This document shows positions 23,705 through 31,750 of a stretch of 40,021 nt of DNA, one piece after another. How positions within the stretch are numbered: the first letter of the stretch is position 1; each line of letters opens with the position of its first letter. Origin of the DNA: Nanobdellota archaeon (GTDB taxonomy: Archaea > Nanobdellota > Nanobdellia > Pacearchaeales > GW2011-AR1); the NCBI GenBank assembly GCA_022563455.1, contig JADFNI010000004.1:1-40021 (forward strand). Reading direction: 5' to 3'. The translations under genes were made by a program, and so were the position numbers. The notes under the pieces are model-generated. The model saw only the letters and a program-made list of their open reading frames with translations, was not told where the DNA came from and made no database searches.

Positions 23705-24805
23705 ATGATCTTGATTTTATATGAAATGAAAGCTTATTTAGATTTACAAAAAAGAATTCTTGTTGAAGGTGATGTTGAGTTTGAACCAAGAACAAAAACA
23801 TATACAATTGGAATTTCAGGTCATCAATGTGAATATAATCTTAGTGATGGATTTCCTATGATCACTACTAAGAATGTTCCTCCAAGATTACCATTTGAAG
23901 AATTGTTTTGGAAGCTTAGGGGAGAGAGAAATGTTAAAGGTCTTGTTGATAGAAATGTGCATATTTGGACAGCAAATGCATTTGATAAGTATTTAACAGA
24001 TACTGGTCAAAGTGAGACTATTCCAAAACATACTCCAGAATGGAATGAGCAATTTAAAATTTATTCTAAAAAACTTAAAGAAGATCCTGATTTTGCAAAA
24101 GCTTCAGGGGATTTAGGACCTGTTTATGGGAATCAATGGAGACATTGGCCAAGAATTGGTGGGGGAGAGGTTGACCAATTAGAGAATCTTATTAAGGGAA
24201 TTAAAAAAAATCCTGGATCAAGATATCATGTCTTATCTGCATGGAATGTTGGAGATTTAAAAGAAATGGCACTAGGGCCTTGTCCATTTTGGCATCAATT
24301 TACTGTTTATGGAGACCAGTTAGATTTACATATGGTACTAAGGAGTTGTGATACTTATCTTGGAATTCCTTTTAATATTGCTCAGGATTCATTATTAGCC
24401 CATATGGTTGCAAAAGAGACTGATTTGATTCCTCGAAAATTTATACATACCACAATCAATACACACATATATCTTGGAGTAGAGCCTAGAGCAATTTTTT
24501 GGAGTGATGAAGATAATGTTATTGAATTTAAAAGACGAATTGGTGCAATTAAAGGTAAAGAAGAATATCTTGGATTAAAAGAATGGTACATTAATAATGC
24601 TCCTGAAGAGAGCGAGGGAAATGAGGGAAAAGACCATGTACCTTTTGTATTGGAACAGCTTTCTAAGGAACCTAGATGTCTTCCAGATATAACTATTAGA
24701 GACATTCCACTGTTGGAGGCAATTAAACTTCCAGTTAAAGAAGTGGTATCTTGGGAAGGGTATGATCCTCATAAATGGGATTCTAAGGCTGAGATGGCTG
24801 CTTAA
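23705..24805 (+). CDS. thyA: Thymidylate synthase (ThyA)
   Basis: Converts dUMP to dTMP with methylene-tetrahydrofolate. Family landmarks: FPMITTKNVPPRLPFEELFWKLRGE, GDLGPVYGNQWRHW, active-site Cys193 in ALGPCPFWHQF, RSCDTYLGIPFNIA (dUMP phosphate and base contacts) and HIYLGVEP. At 366 aa it is longer than the ~264-aa bacterial form owing to insertions near residues 95-135 and 260-300. The residue after the catalytic Cys, normally His, is Pro. ATG 23705 fits a leaderless promoter (GTTATATATA ~25-30 nt upstream), while M8 at 23726 would give the more usual N-terminus MKAYLDLQKRIL. It heads the dNTP cluster and is followed by tmk after 4 nt. Confidence 0.94.
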   Translation: MILILYEMKAYLDLQKRILVEGDVEFEPRTKTYTIGISGHQCEYNLSDGFPMITTKNVPPRLPFEELFWKLRGERNVKGLVDRNVHIWTANAFDKYLTDTGQSETIPKHTPEWNEQFKIYSKKLKEDPDFAKASGDLGPVYGNQWRHWPRIGGGEVDQLENLIKGIKKNPGSRYHVLSAWNVGDLKEMALGPCPFWHQFTVYGDQLDLHMVLRSCDTYLGIPFNIAQDSLLAHMVAKETDLIPRKFIHTTINTHIYLGVEPRAIFWSDEDNVIEFKRRIGAIKGKEEYLGLKEWYINNAPEESEGNEGKDHVPFVLEQLSKEPRCLPDITIRDIPLLEAIKLPVKEVVSWEGYDPHKWDSKAEMAA

Positions 24806-24809
24806 AATT

Positions 24810-25520
24810 ATGGAGAAGGGAAAATTAATTGTTATTGAAGGGACGGATTGTTCTGGAAAGGAGACTCAGACTAAGATGCTTGTGGATCGTTTAAAAAATG
24901 AGGGAGTGTTTTGTGATACTCTTAGTTTTCCTCAGTACGGTACTTCTACAGGGAGGATAGTTGGGGAATGTTATCTTGGAAAACCAGGGATGGGGCCTTC
25001 TTGGTTTAAAGATCCCAGTAAACTTGATTCAAAGATAGCTTCTCTTTATTATGCTGCTGACAGGAGGGCTTTACTTCCAAGGATTAATGAGACACTAGAT
25101 CGTGGGATGCATCTTATTCTGGATAGATATGTTTCTTCTAATATGGCTCATCAGGGTGGGAAGATAGATAACGATGTTGAACGAGAAGAGTTCTATATTG
25201 GCCTTGATGAATTAGAGTATGGGTTTCTTGAGCTTCCAAGACCTGATCTGACATTGTTCTTGTATATGCCATATAAAATGGGAATGGGGCTTAGGGGAAA
25301 TAGGGATGAAGGAGCAGATGCTCATGAGGCGGACCAGAATCACTTGAGAGATGCAGAAAGAGCTTTTTTACAATTGGAAGAGTTACAATTTGAAGAGCTA
25401 GACTATTGGATGAGGATAAATTGTGTTAGTAAAGGTCTTGATGGAGATATTATTAGAACTCCAGAGGACATTCATGGTGATGTTTTTGATTATGTTTCTA
25501 ATTTAATTAACGATTCGTAA
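24810..25520 (+). CDS. tmk: Thymidylate kinase
   Basis: Phosphorylates dTMP to dTDP, the step after ThyA. The P-loop EGTDCSGKETQ (residues 9-19) is followed by LSFPQYGTSTGRIV, DRRALLPRI and the DRY motif in LILDRYVSSNMAHQ, which are the TMP-kinase landmarks. The lid region is longer than usual (GLRGNRDEGADAHEADQNHLRDAE). At 236 aa it is slightly longer than typical. The track's ATG 24762 lies inside thyA; ATG 24810, 4 nt after the thyA stop, places the P-loop properly. Confidence 0.93.
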   Translation: MEKGKLIVIEGTDCSGKETQTKMLVDRLKNEGVFCDTLSFPQYGTSTGRIVGECYLGKPGMGPSWFKDPSKLDSKIASLYYAADRRALLPRINETLDRGMHLILDRYVSSNMAHQGGKIDNDVEREEFYIGLDELEYGFLELPRPDLTLFLYMPYKMGMGLRGNRDEGADAHEADQNHLRDAERAFLQLEELQFEELDYWMRINCVSKGLDGDIIRTPEDIHGDVFDYVSNLINDS

Positions 25521-25588
25521 TTCTTAAGTAACGTTACCAAAAATCACAATAATCTTTAAATACTCTTTAAATTTTAATAACCTTGCGG

Positions 25589-25636
25589 CTACAACAAATT
25601 GTATGTAGGCTTCGTACAAGATACAATATCTTGTAC
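25589..25636. promoter_or_regulatory. Two inverted repeats upstream of nrdR, candidate NrdR operator
   Basis: GTACAAGAT/ATCTTGTAC with a 5-nt centre (25614-25636) is a perfect 9-bp inverted repeat. About 26 nt upstream, CTACA...TGTAG (25589-25608) encloses an ACAAATTGT element. TATA-like CTTTAAATA (25553-25561) and TTTAAATTTT (25566-25575) precede them, so both repeats lie at or just after the predicted start site, suiting repression. NrdR boxes elsewhere come in pairs about three helical turns apart; these are similar in plan but not in exact consensus. Confidence 0.5.
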
Positions 25637-25647
25637 TTGATAAAAAA

Positions 25648-26088
25648 ATGCAGTGTCCATATTGTAATTCAGGCGACTCCAAGGTGACGAATAAAAGAGA
25701 TAGTGAGAGTATTACTCGGAGGCGACGGGAATGTTTGAAGTGCGGTAGACGATTTAGTACTTATGAAAGAGTTGAACTTGAACTCTCTGTTATAAAAAAG
25801 GATGGGAAGCGACAAGGGTTTAATCGTGCTAAGGTTTATGAGGGTGTTGTAAAAAGTCTTGAGAAAAGACCTTTTACAGGACTTCAAATTGAAGAAATTG
25901 TAAATGACATTGAGGCTCGAATACATCGGGTTGCGAAGGACAAGGACATTGCAAGTTCAAAAATTGGAGAAATAGTGATGGCAAAATTAAAAAAAATAGA
26001 TAAGGTAGCATACATTAGGTTTGCCTCAGTTTATAGGGATTTTGCGGACCTTGATGATTTTACTAAAGAGCTTAGGGGGTTGAAATAA
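25648..26088 (+). CDS. nrdR: NrdR, transcriptional repressor of ribonucleotide reductase
   Basis: NrdR senses ATP/dATP through an ATP-cone and represses nrd genes. The N-terminal zinc ribbon is MQCPYCNSGDSKVTNKRDSE...CLKCGRRFSTYERVE (CxxC and CxxC intact), followed by the ATP-cone VIKKDGKRQGFNRAKVYEGVVKSLEKRP and by AYIRFASVYRDFADLDDF. At 146 aa it is of normal length. It is 4 nt upstream of nrdJ, which it should regulate, and is preceded by paired inverted repeats. NrdR is mostly bacterial, so its presence here suggests ancient transfer. Confidence 0.95.
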   Translation: MQCPYCNSGDSKVTNKRDSESITRRRRECLKCGRRFSTYERVELELSVIKKDGKRQGFNRAKVYEGVVKSLEKRPFTGLQIEEIVNDIEARIHRVAKDKDIASSKIGEIVMAKLKKIDKVAYIRFASVYRDFADLDDFTKELRGLK

Positions 26089-26092
26089 AAAG

Positions 26093-29000
26093 ATGGCTGC
26101 TGGGGTGGAAATGGGTGCTATGGGATCTGATTATCTTGAACCGATAAGGTTCCAGGAAATTAGGAATGAAATTTCTGGGCGCCTAAGTAAGTATATGAAT
26201 ATTAGTCCTAATGCACGATTTGTTGCTGATGGGGTTTATGATAAGCGTTTAGAAAATGGGGAAAGGGAACAGTTTGAAGATAGGATTGCAGGGGTTGTTC
26301 TTGATATTGCGAGTGCGGATTTAAGATATCTTCCTGTGGAAATGGATGCTCCAGATAGGGAAGAACACGTAATTCGTAGGGCTAATGAGTATGCTGATTT
26401 ATATATGGCTAATAAATTTAGGGCAAATACTCCAACCAATCTAAACATGGGTCGTTTAAATACCACTTATGATATTGATGGAGAACTTAAGGGTTATAGT
26501 TTTAAGTCTCAGATGGGGTCAGCCTGTTTTGTTCTTCCGGTTGAAGATACTTTTGGGTCTTCTGCTGATGATCTTGATGGAATCTTAGAATCTTGGGTAA
26601 TTCAACAGCAACTTCATAAAGGAGGTGGTGGAACTGGTTTTTCATTTTCTTCTCTTAGACCTAAGGGATCTTTGATAGGGTATAATCCTGCAGTGGATGG
26701 GATGAATTCTTTTGATTGGGATTCAAATAGAGGAGTTTCTTCAGGTTATGGGTCTTTTTTAGATCATTTTTTTAATGAGGCAACAGATGCAGTGAAACAA
26801 GGGAACAGTCGAAGAGGGGCAAATATGGGGACTATTCGGATAGACCATATGGATTTTTTAGATCACATGTATGCTAAGAAAGGAACTTCAATAGCCGATG
26901 GATTTAAGATTAAGAATTTTAATTTGAGTTATGCTATGCCTGATGAATTTATGGAGGCTGCAGAGGTCGGTGGTTCTTACACATTGTTTAATCCTCAAAG
27001 AGCTAAGCCTGAAATAAAGAGAGTTTTGGAGAAAAAATTTGGGGTTACTAATCCTGAAGTTGTTAGAAAGAGAGATCTTGCAACAAGAGAACAGTTTGAA
27101 ACTATTTTAGATAAAAATTCTAAAAATCCTTATGCACCTTTGACTACACCAAGTCTTTATTTGGACAGTGATGGTAGAACGGTTGTTAATGCATATACTG
27201 GAGATAACATAGGGACTATCGTTAATGATGAGGTCCATATAGACGCTAGAACTGTACTTGATCTCTTCTCTAAGTCCTCTCACTCTAATGGAGAGCCTGG
27301 GGCTATTTTTATTGATCGGGTAAATGAGATGAATGCAGTATTATTTCATAAAGAGATGGATGCGACTAATCCTTGCGGTGAACAACCTTTGATCCCTTAT
27401 GAGGCATGTAATCTCGGATCTATAAACCTTGGAGAATTTGTTAACTATACTAGATTGGAAGTGGGCACAGATATGAGTTGGGCCGATAAGATTGTTAAGG
27501 ATGATAAGTTTGCAAAATTTGATGAAGAGAAAGGAGAGGTTATGTATATGGACTGGGATTCTCTTGATGATACTATTAGAACTGCTACTAGATTTTTAGA
27601 TGGTGTGATTGACAGGAGTAGTTTTCCTTCTTCAAAGGTAACCGAGGCTGTAATCAATACCCGAAAGATTGGACTTGGATATATGGGGGTTGCTGATGCG
27701 ATGATTCTTTTAAAGCAGAGATATGGTAGTGAAGAGTCTTTTGAATTTGCAGAGGCTCTTGCTAAGAGGCTTCATGATGTTAGTCTTGAAGAATCTGTGA
27801 AGCTTGCTGAAGAAAGGGGAGAGTTTCCACTTTGGGATATTAGTTTTTATAATCCTGAATCTGAACACTCTAAATGGTTTGAATCTAATGATGGAAAACC
27901 TAGAACTATTGTGGATCAATTTAGGGGGAGAAGGGAACTTAGTGATAAAGTTGAGCGAGAGCATGTTATGACTTATGGTGTTAAACTTAGGAATGCTTGT
28001 AGGACTACTCAAGCCCCAACTGGAACTATTAGAAGAACTTCTGGGCAAATGTTTAATGATATGGATTTATCGATTTCTTCAGGTATAGAATCGCATTATA
28101 CTCTTGTTGGAATTTCAAATATATTAAATTCCCAGGTAATTGATACGGCTCTTGGTGCAGTTAAGTTACTTGATAGGGAGGGGCTTGATTCTAAAGAAAT
28201 TATGGGGGCTATTGAAAAGAATATGGGTAGTGCATTTATTTATAGTTATACAACTCCTGAAGTTGCAAAAGTTTTAGAGACTATTCCTAAAGATGTAAGA
28301 GATGTATTAGTTACTGCTGCTGGGGGTGAAGGGGACATTTATGAGGTTACTCCAGATCAGCATGTTCGTATGATGACAATGTTTCAAAGATGGAATGACA
28401 GTGCAATTAGTAAAACTATGAATTTGCCACCATCTTCTACTCCTGAAGATATGGCTCATACTTGGATGGATATTTGGAAACAGGGAGGGAAGGGTGGAAC
28501 TGTTTATCGGGATGGAAGTAGAGAATTTCAGATTCTTGAAACTGTTAGTCTAGAGAAAACTGTAAAAGAAGGAAATGGAGATTCAGGATTTAGAAGAACA
28601 CTTCTTCAACCTTCATTTACTATAGAACTTCCATTTATTGATTATGGTGTTGCTACAGATAATAATGGTTTAGATTTTGATCCTGAAAGATGTTTTACAA
28701 CAGTTACCTTGGATCCTACGAGGGGAAGGATAACTGGAGTATTTCAGAGTGTTGCATCAGTTAATCCTGAAACAATTTCAAGTATGACTCGGGCAAATAT
28801 AGAATTATCTGGAAGATTAAAAGGGGGCAGAAGTCTTGAAGATGTTATTGGAGATCTTGAAAAGGTTAGAGTTACAGGGAGTAGGAGTGGACGAATAAGT
28901 GATCTTGGGGCTATGGATATTCAAGATTCAAAAGAATCTGGAAGACATAGTGTTGATGGAGCAACGTCTGTTGAAGCACTTTTAAATAGTTTGTATGTAG

Positions 29001-29230
29001 TTAATTTTTTAACTCAGGGTGGAAAGAATTTTGATCCTACAGAGATGGAGGCTAGAAGATCTGCTTATTTAGCTGGAGATGCTACTATAAGAACTATTGT
29101 GAATACTCGTGGAGATTTAGATTTAGTTCAAAATACTAGTGAGCGACCGTCAATTCCTAGTGGAGAGTCTGAAAAAGTGTTAAAAGCTGGGGACTCAGTT
29201 CCTCCAGAACTCTGTCCTGAATGTCTTTGA
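26093..29230 (+). CDS. nrdJ: Class II (B12-dependent) ribonucleotide reductase
   Basis: Reduces ribonucleotides to deoxyribonucleotides using adenosylcobalamin. Class II features include LHKGGGGTGFSFSSLRPKGS, substrate Cys in GSACFVLPVEDT, the central thiyl motif TNPCGEQPLIPYEACNLGSINL (~residue 425), PTGTIRRTSGQ with SGIESHY, and the C-terminal redox pair ELCPECL. No radical-generating NrdB is nearby, in accord with class II. At 1045 aa it is long but the inserts look family-internal rather than intein-like; there is no obvious ATP-cone at the N-terminus, so allosteric input may come chiefly through the specificity site and NrdR. It is cotranscribed with nrdR. Confidence 0.93.
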   Translation: MAAGVEMGAMGSDYLEPIRFQEIRNEISGRLSKYMNISPNARFVADGVYDKRLENGEREQFEDRIAGVVLDIASADLRYLPVEMDAPDREEHVIRRANEYADLYMANKFRANTPTNLNMGRLNTTYDIDGELKGYSFKSQMGSACFVLPVEDTFGSSADDLDGILESWVIQQQLHKGGGGTGFSFSSLRPKGSLIGYNPAVDGMNSFDWDSNRGVSSGYGSFLDHFFNEATDAVKQGNSRRGANMGTIRIDHMDFLDHMYAKKGTSIADGFKIKNFNLSYAMPDEFMEAAEVGGSYTLFNPQRAKPEIKRVLEKKFGVTNPEVVRKRDLATREQFETILDKNSKNPYAPLTTPSLYLDSDGRTVVNAYTGDNIGTIVNDEVHIDARTVLDLFSKSSHSNGEPGAIFIDRVNEMNAVLFHKEMDATNPCGEQPLIPYEACNLGSINLGEFVNYTRLEVGTDMSWADKIVKDDKFAKFDEEKGEVMYMDWDSLDDTIRTATRFLDGVIDRSSFPSSKVTEAVINTRKIGLGYMGVADAMILLKQRYGSEESFEFAEALAKRLHDVSLEESVKLAEERGEFPLWDISFYNPESEHSKWFESNDGKPRTIVDQFRGRRELSDKVEREHVMTYGVKLRNACRTTQAPTGTIRRTSGQMFNDMDLSISSGIESHYTLVGISNILNSQVIDTALGAVKLLDREGLDSKEIMGAIEKNMGSAFIYSYTTPEVAKVLETIPKDVRDVLVTAAGGEGDIYEVTPDQHVRMMTMFQRWNDSAISKTMNLPPSSTPEDMAHTWMDIWKQGGKGGTVYRDGSREFQILETVSLEKTVKEGNGDSGFRRTLLQPSFTIELPFIDYGVATDNNGLDFDPERCFTTVTLDPTRGRITGVFQSVASVNPETISSMTRANIELSGRLKGGRSLEDVIGDLEKVRVTGSRSGRISDLGAMDIQDSKESGRHSVDGATSVEALLNSLYVVNFLTQGGKNFDPTEMEARRSAYLAGDATIRTIVNTRGDLDLVQNTSERPSIPSGESEKVLKAGDSVPPELCPECL

Positions 29231-29323
29231 GACTTCTAAGGGGTATGATTTTGGAAGTAATGATGTTTAAAATATATTTTGGGTCTTGATAATTCTTATA
29301 AGTAGTGGTGAGTAATAAAATGG

Positions 29324-30349
29324 ATGATGATTATTGGACTTACAGGAAGTATTGCTGCTGGAAAGGGTGTTGTGTCTGATTTTTTAAAAGATAAGGGGTT
29401 TGTTTATCTTTCTTTGTCAAACGAATTAAGAGAAATTGCTCGGAAGAGGAAAATTGAAATTACGAGAGTTAATCTTCAAGATCTTGGAAACTCACTTCGA
29501 AGAGAATTTAGTCCAAGTGTTCTTGCTAATACTGTTATTGAAAAGATAAATAAACAGGCTCTTGAGAAAGTCATAGTTGATGGGATTAGGAATCCTAGTG
29601 AAATTAAGGAACTTAAAAAGTTGAAGAATTTTTTTCTGGTATCTGTTGATGCACCTATTGAACAAAGATTTCAAAGATGTGTTGATAGGAACAGGGAGAG
29701 TGATCCTATAAGTTATATGGATTTTTTGTCTATTGATGAGAGAGATAAAGGAATGGGAGAGGATTTACTTACGGGTCAAGGTGTTGCAAGGTGTATGAGT
29801 GAAGCTGATTTTACTTTTACTAATTCTGGGACTCTTGACGATGCAAAAAAAGATATAGATATCTTGTTTGATAAAATAAATGATTCAATACCTCGGCCTA
29901 GTTGGGATGAGTATTTCTCGGATATAAGTAAGGCTGTTGCAAAAAGAGCTACATGTAACAGGGGAAAAGCTGGGTGCGTTATTGTAAAAAATAAACATAT
30001 ACTTGTTTCTGGATATGTTGGTTCTCCGAATGGGCTCCCCCATTGCGATGAGGTAGGGCATCAGATGGAGTCTACTATTCATGAGGATGGAGTTGAAAGA
30101 GAGCACTGTATTAGAACTACACATGCCGAGCAAAACGCAATTTGTCAAGCGGCAAAGCTTGGAATATCAATTGACGGTGCAACTATTTACTGTAAGATGG
30201 AGCCTTGTTCTGTTTGTGCAAAAATAATAATTAATTCTGGAATTAGAAGAGTTGTTTGTGAGAAGAGGTATCAATCAGGAGCACAGAGCTTACTGGAAGA
30301 AGGTGGGGTTTTGGTAGATGTTCTTAATGAAGAAGTTGAAGGATATTAA
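29324..30349 (+). CDS. Nucleotide kinase-like domain fused to dCMP deaminase
   Basis: Residues 1-185 are a P-loop kinase-like domain: GLTGSIAAGKGVVSDFL (Walker A), YLSLSNELREIARKR, VIVDGIRNPSEI and VSVDAPIEQRFQRCVDR, similar to CoaE/dNMP-kinase folds. Residues 190-341 are a zinc-dependent dCMP deaminase: RATCNRGKAGCVIVKN, SGYVGSPNGLPHC, TTHAEQNAICQAAK (catalytic Glu, zinc His) and MEPCSVCAKIIINSG (zinc Cys pair). The deaminase makes dUMP for ThyA; the first domain may phosphorylate a deoxynucleotide or act as regulator. I recall comparable fusions in archaea and fungi. TATA-like CTTATAAG is ~25 nt before the start; ATG 29327 is an alternative. Confidence 0.92.
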   Translation: MMIIGLTGSIAAGKGVVSDFLKDKGFVYLSLSNELREIARKRKIEITRVNLQDLGNSLRREFSPSVLANTVIEKINKQALEKVIVDGIRNPSEIKELKKLKNFFLVSVDAPIEQRFQRCVDRNRESDPISYMDFLSIDERDKGMGEDLLTGQGVARCMSEADFTFTNSGTLDDAKKDIDILFDKINDSIPRPSWDEYFSDISKAVAKRATCNRGKAGCVIVKNKHILVSGYVGSPNGLPHCDEVGHQMESTIHEDGVEREHCIRTTHAEQNAICQAAKLGISIDGATIYCKMEPCSVCAKIIINSGIRRVVCEKRYQSGAQSLLEEGGVLVDVLNEEVEGY

Positions 30350-30402
30350 AGAATATTAATTTTCACAACCTTTTTAAATTGATTATTTGATATTAGTTTA
30401 AT

Positions 30403-30477
30403 GGCTCCGTAGCTCAGCCTGGTTAGAGCACTGGACTTTTAATCCAGGTGTCGGGGGTTCAAATCCCCTCGGGGCCA
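30403..30477 (+). tRNA. tRNA-Lys(TTT)
   Basis: Acceptor GGCTCCG/CGGGGCC (one T-G wobble) with discriminator A, D arm GCTC...GAGC, anticodon arm CTGGA-CTTTTAA-TCCAG giving TTT, and T arm GGGGG-TTCAAAT-CCCCT. No intron, CCA not encoded. CCTTTTTAAATTG about 25-30 nt upstream is its probable TATA region. Confidence 0.94.
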
Positions 30478-30486
30478 TTTCATTAT

Positions 30487-30502
30487 TTGAACCAAGGTTC
30501 AA
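30487..30502. terminator. Short hairpin after tRNA-Lys
   Basis: TTGAACC-AA-GGTTCAA is a 7-bp inverted repeat 10 nt past the tRNA. Its right arm resembles the T-loop sequence GGTTCAA. It may mark transcript end or be incidental; there is no long T run after it. Confidence 0.3.
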
Positions 30503-30582
30503 CCAAATAGGTACAATATTCTTTGTGATCTCCGACGTCATTAATTGGATATATACTTATACTATAAAACATTTAATGAGTT

Positions 30583-30864
30583 ATGAAGAAGATTGCTGAA
30601 ATGAATATGGAGGTTATTGGAGAATCATTTCCAACAGTGCAAAAAATTCAATTGAAAGATTTTTTGAAAGATGAGAAATTTGAATTTTTAATTCCAAGAT
30701 ATAATCCATGGGCTGGGTGGATTGAAATTTTTTTTATTTCTCCACAAGAGGAATGGATAGTTATAGGTGATGATCCATTTGAGGGGACTTTAAGTGGGAG
30801 TCTTGAAGGTAGTAAGTTTGAAGAAACGGTTTCTTGGAAAAAGGATTTGATAAAATGTATTTGA
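30583..30864 (+). CDS. Uncharacterised 93-aa protein, first of an overlapping pair
   Basis: I do not recognise it. It is acidic and aromatic-rich (RYNPWAGWIEIFFISPQEEWIVIGDDPFEG), predicted mostly beta, soluble, with no Cys motif except one near the C-terminus. ACTATAAAAC ~20 nt upstream of ATG 30583 suggests a leaderless promoter of its own. Its last codons overlap the next gene by 10 nt (ATGTATTTGA), implying translational coupling and so possibly partner proteins. Confidence 0.6.
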   Translation: MKKIAEMNMEVIGESFPTVQKIQLKDFLKDEKFEFLIPRYNPWAGWIEIFFISPQEEWIVIGDDPFEGTLSGSLEGSKFEETVSWKKDLIKCI

Positions 30865-31442
30865 GTGGGAATGTTCGAAGGAAGTATAATGGTTTTGAAA
30901 GTAATGCTGAATTTATGGAAAATTGGAAAAACTTTCCGAGAGTAGAGTATACATGGACAGAAAATCATGATTTTGGAAAACTGGAAACAAAAATAACAAA
31001 AAATAAAATTGATGAAAATACTGCAGATGAAACCTTGGTTAAGATGATAGGTGCTGTAAAAAATAGGATTAATATGCTTGGAATGGGAGAGAAGTTAAAT
31101 GAAATAATTGTATGGAAAAAAAAATGGGAAACGATTGGAAAATTGCCTTCTTGGAAGGAAAAATACTGTCCAATAAAATCTCCAATAGCGGGAGGTACAT
31201 TAACTGAAATTGGAGCGATTTATATTGAAGGTCATGGTAATTGGTATAAATTTTTAGAGTTAGATGATGATAGAAAATATTTAATTATTGAAGAAGGATT
31301 TACGTGGGGGGAGTTTTTTTACAATGATAAAAAAACTCTTGGAAAAAAAGGATATAATCTTTATTTGTACGAAATTTTTGATATTGATGAGGGAATTAAG
31401 ATAATTAGGGATAAATCTAGTGGAATTTTGGAAAGTCGTTAA
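30855..31442 (+). CDS. Uncharacterised 195-aa protein, second of the pair
   Basis: No family recognised. Lys/Trp-rich and soluble: EFMENWKNFPRVEYTWTENHDFG, IIVWKKKWETIGKLPSWKEKYCP, then a beta-rich GGTLTEIGAIYIEGHGNWYKF...YLIIEEGFTWGEFFYNDKK. The track's TTG 30834 is less likely than ATG 30855, which overlaps the end of the preceding gene. Both proteins share an interest in Trp and acidic clusters but no clear similarity. The pair sits between tRNA-Lys and the rpo operon, a site where accessory genes may insert. A frameshift splitting one ancestral gene is possible but not supported by any in-frame continuation. Confidence 0.6.
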   Translation: MYLSGNVRRKYNGFESNAEFMENWKNFPRVEYTWTENHDFGKLETKITKNKIDENTADETLVKMIGAVKNRINMLGMGEKLNEIIVWKKKWETIGKLPSWKEKYCPIKSPIAGGTLTEIGAIYIEGHGNWYKFLELDDDRKYLIIEEGFTWGEFFYNDKKTLGKKGYNLYLYEIFDIDEGIKIIRDKSSGILESR

Positions 31443-31490
31443 TTGAGATTAAAATTTTTAAAACTACTCTAAAATAATAAAAGTCGAAAG

Positions 31491-31500
31491 GTTTTTAAAG
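31491..31500 (+). promoter_or_regulatory. TATA-like box of the rpo operon
   Basis: GTTTTTAAAG, about 46 nt before rpoH ATG, would give a ~20-nt leader. A second AT-rich element (GTATTTATTTTATC, 31511-31524) lies closer and would give a leaderless start. Confidence 0.4.
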
Positions 31501-31546
31501 CCATTTTTTGGTATTTATTTTATCTAAAAACTTATCCTAACTTAAG

Positions 31547-31750
31547 ATGCACGTACTACAACCGACTCATACAAAGCTTTCTTCTAGTGATTCTGAGAAG
31601 TTGTTGGTTAAGTTTAATATTGCACTTTCTCAACTACCAAAGATATCTAAAAAAGACCCTGCTATTCCGGAGGGATGTGATACTGGGGATGTTGTGAAAA
31701 TTGAAAGAACAGGAGAGTATGCGGAAACTTATTACCGAGTTGTGATTTAA
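31547..31750 (+). CDS. rpoH: RNA polymerase subunit H (RpoH/Rpo5)
   Basis: The archaeal counterpart of the C-terminal domain of eukaryotic Rpb5. The 67-aa sequence contains the HVLQPTH opening, LPKISKKDPAI and GDVVKIERTGEYAETYYRVV motifs of the family. It starts the polymerase operon and overlaps rpoB by one base (TAATG). Note that the name rpoH here has nothing to do with bacterial sigma-32. Confidence 0.95.
   Translation: MHVLQPTHTKLSSSDSEKLLVKFNIALSQLPKISKKDPAIPEGCDTGDVVKIERTGEYAETYYRVVI

Noticed and set aside
26093-29230. Intein in nrdJ
   Set aside because: The long chain shows continuous family motifs and no intein splice-site signatures such as an HN before Cys/Ser/Thr.
30583-31442. 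One gene split by a frameshift
   Set aside because: The overlap ATGTATTTGA is a typical coupling junction, both starts are sensible, and no known full-length homologue can be recalled.
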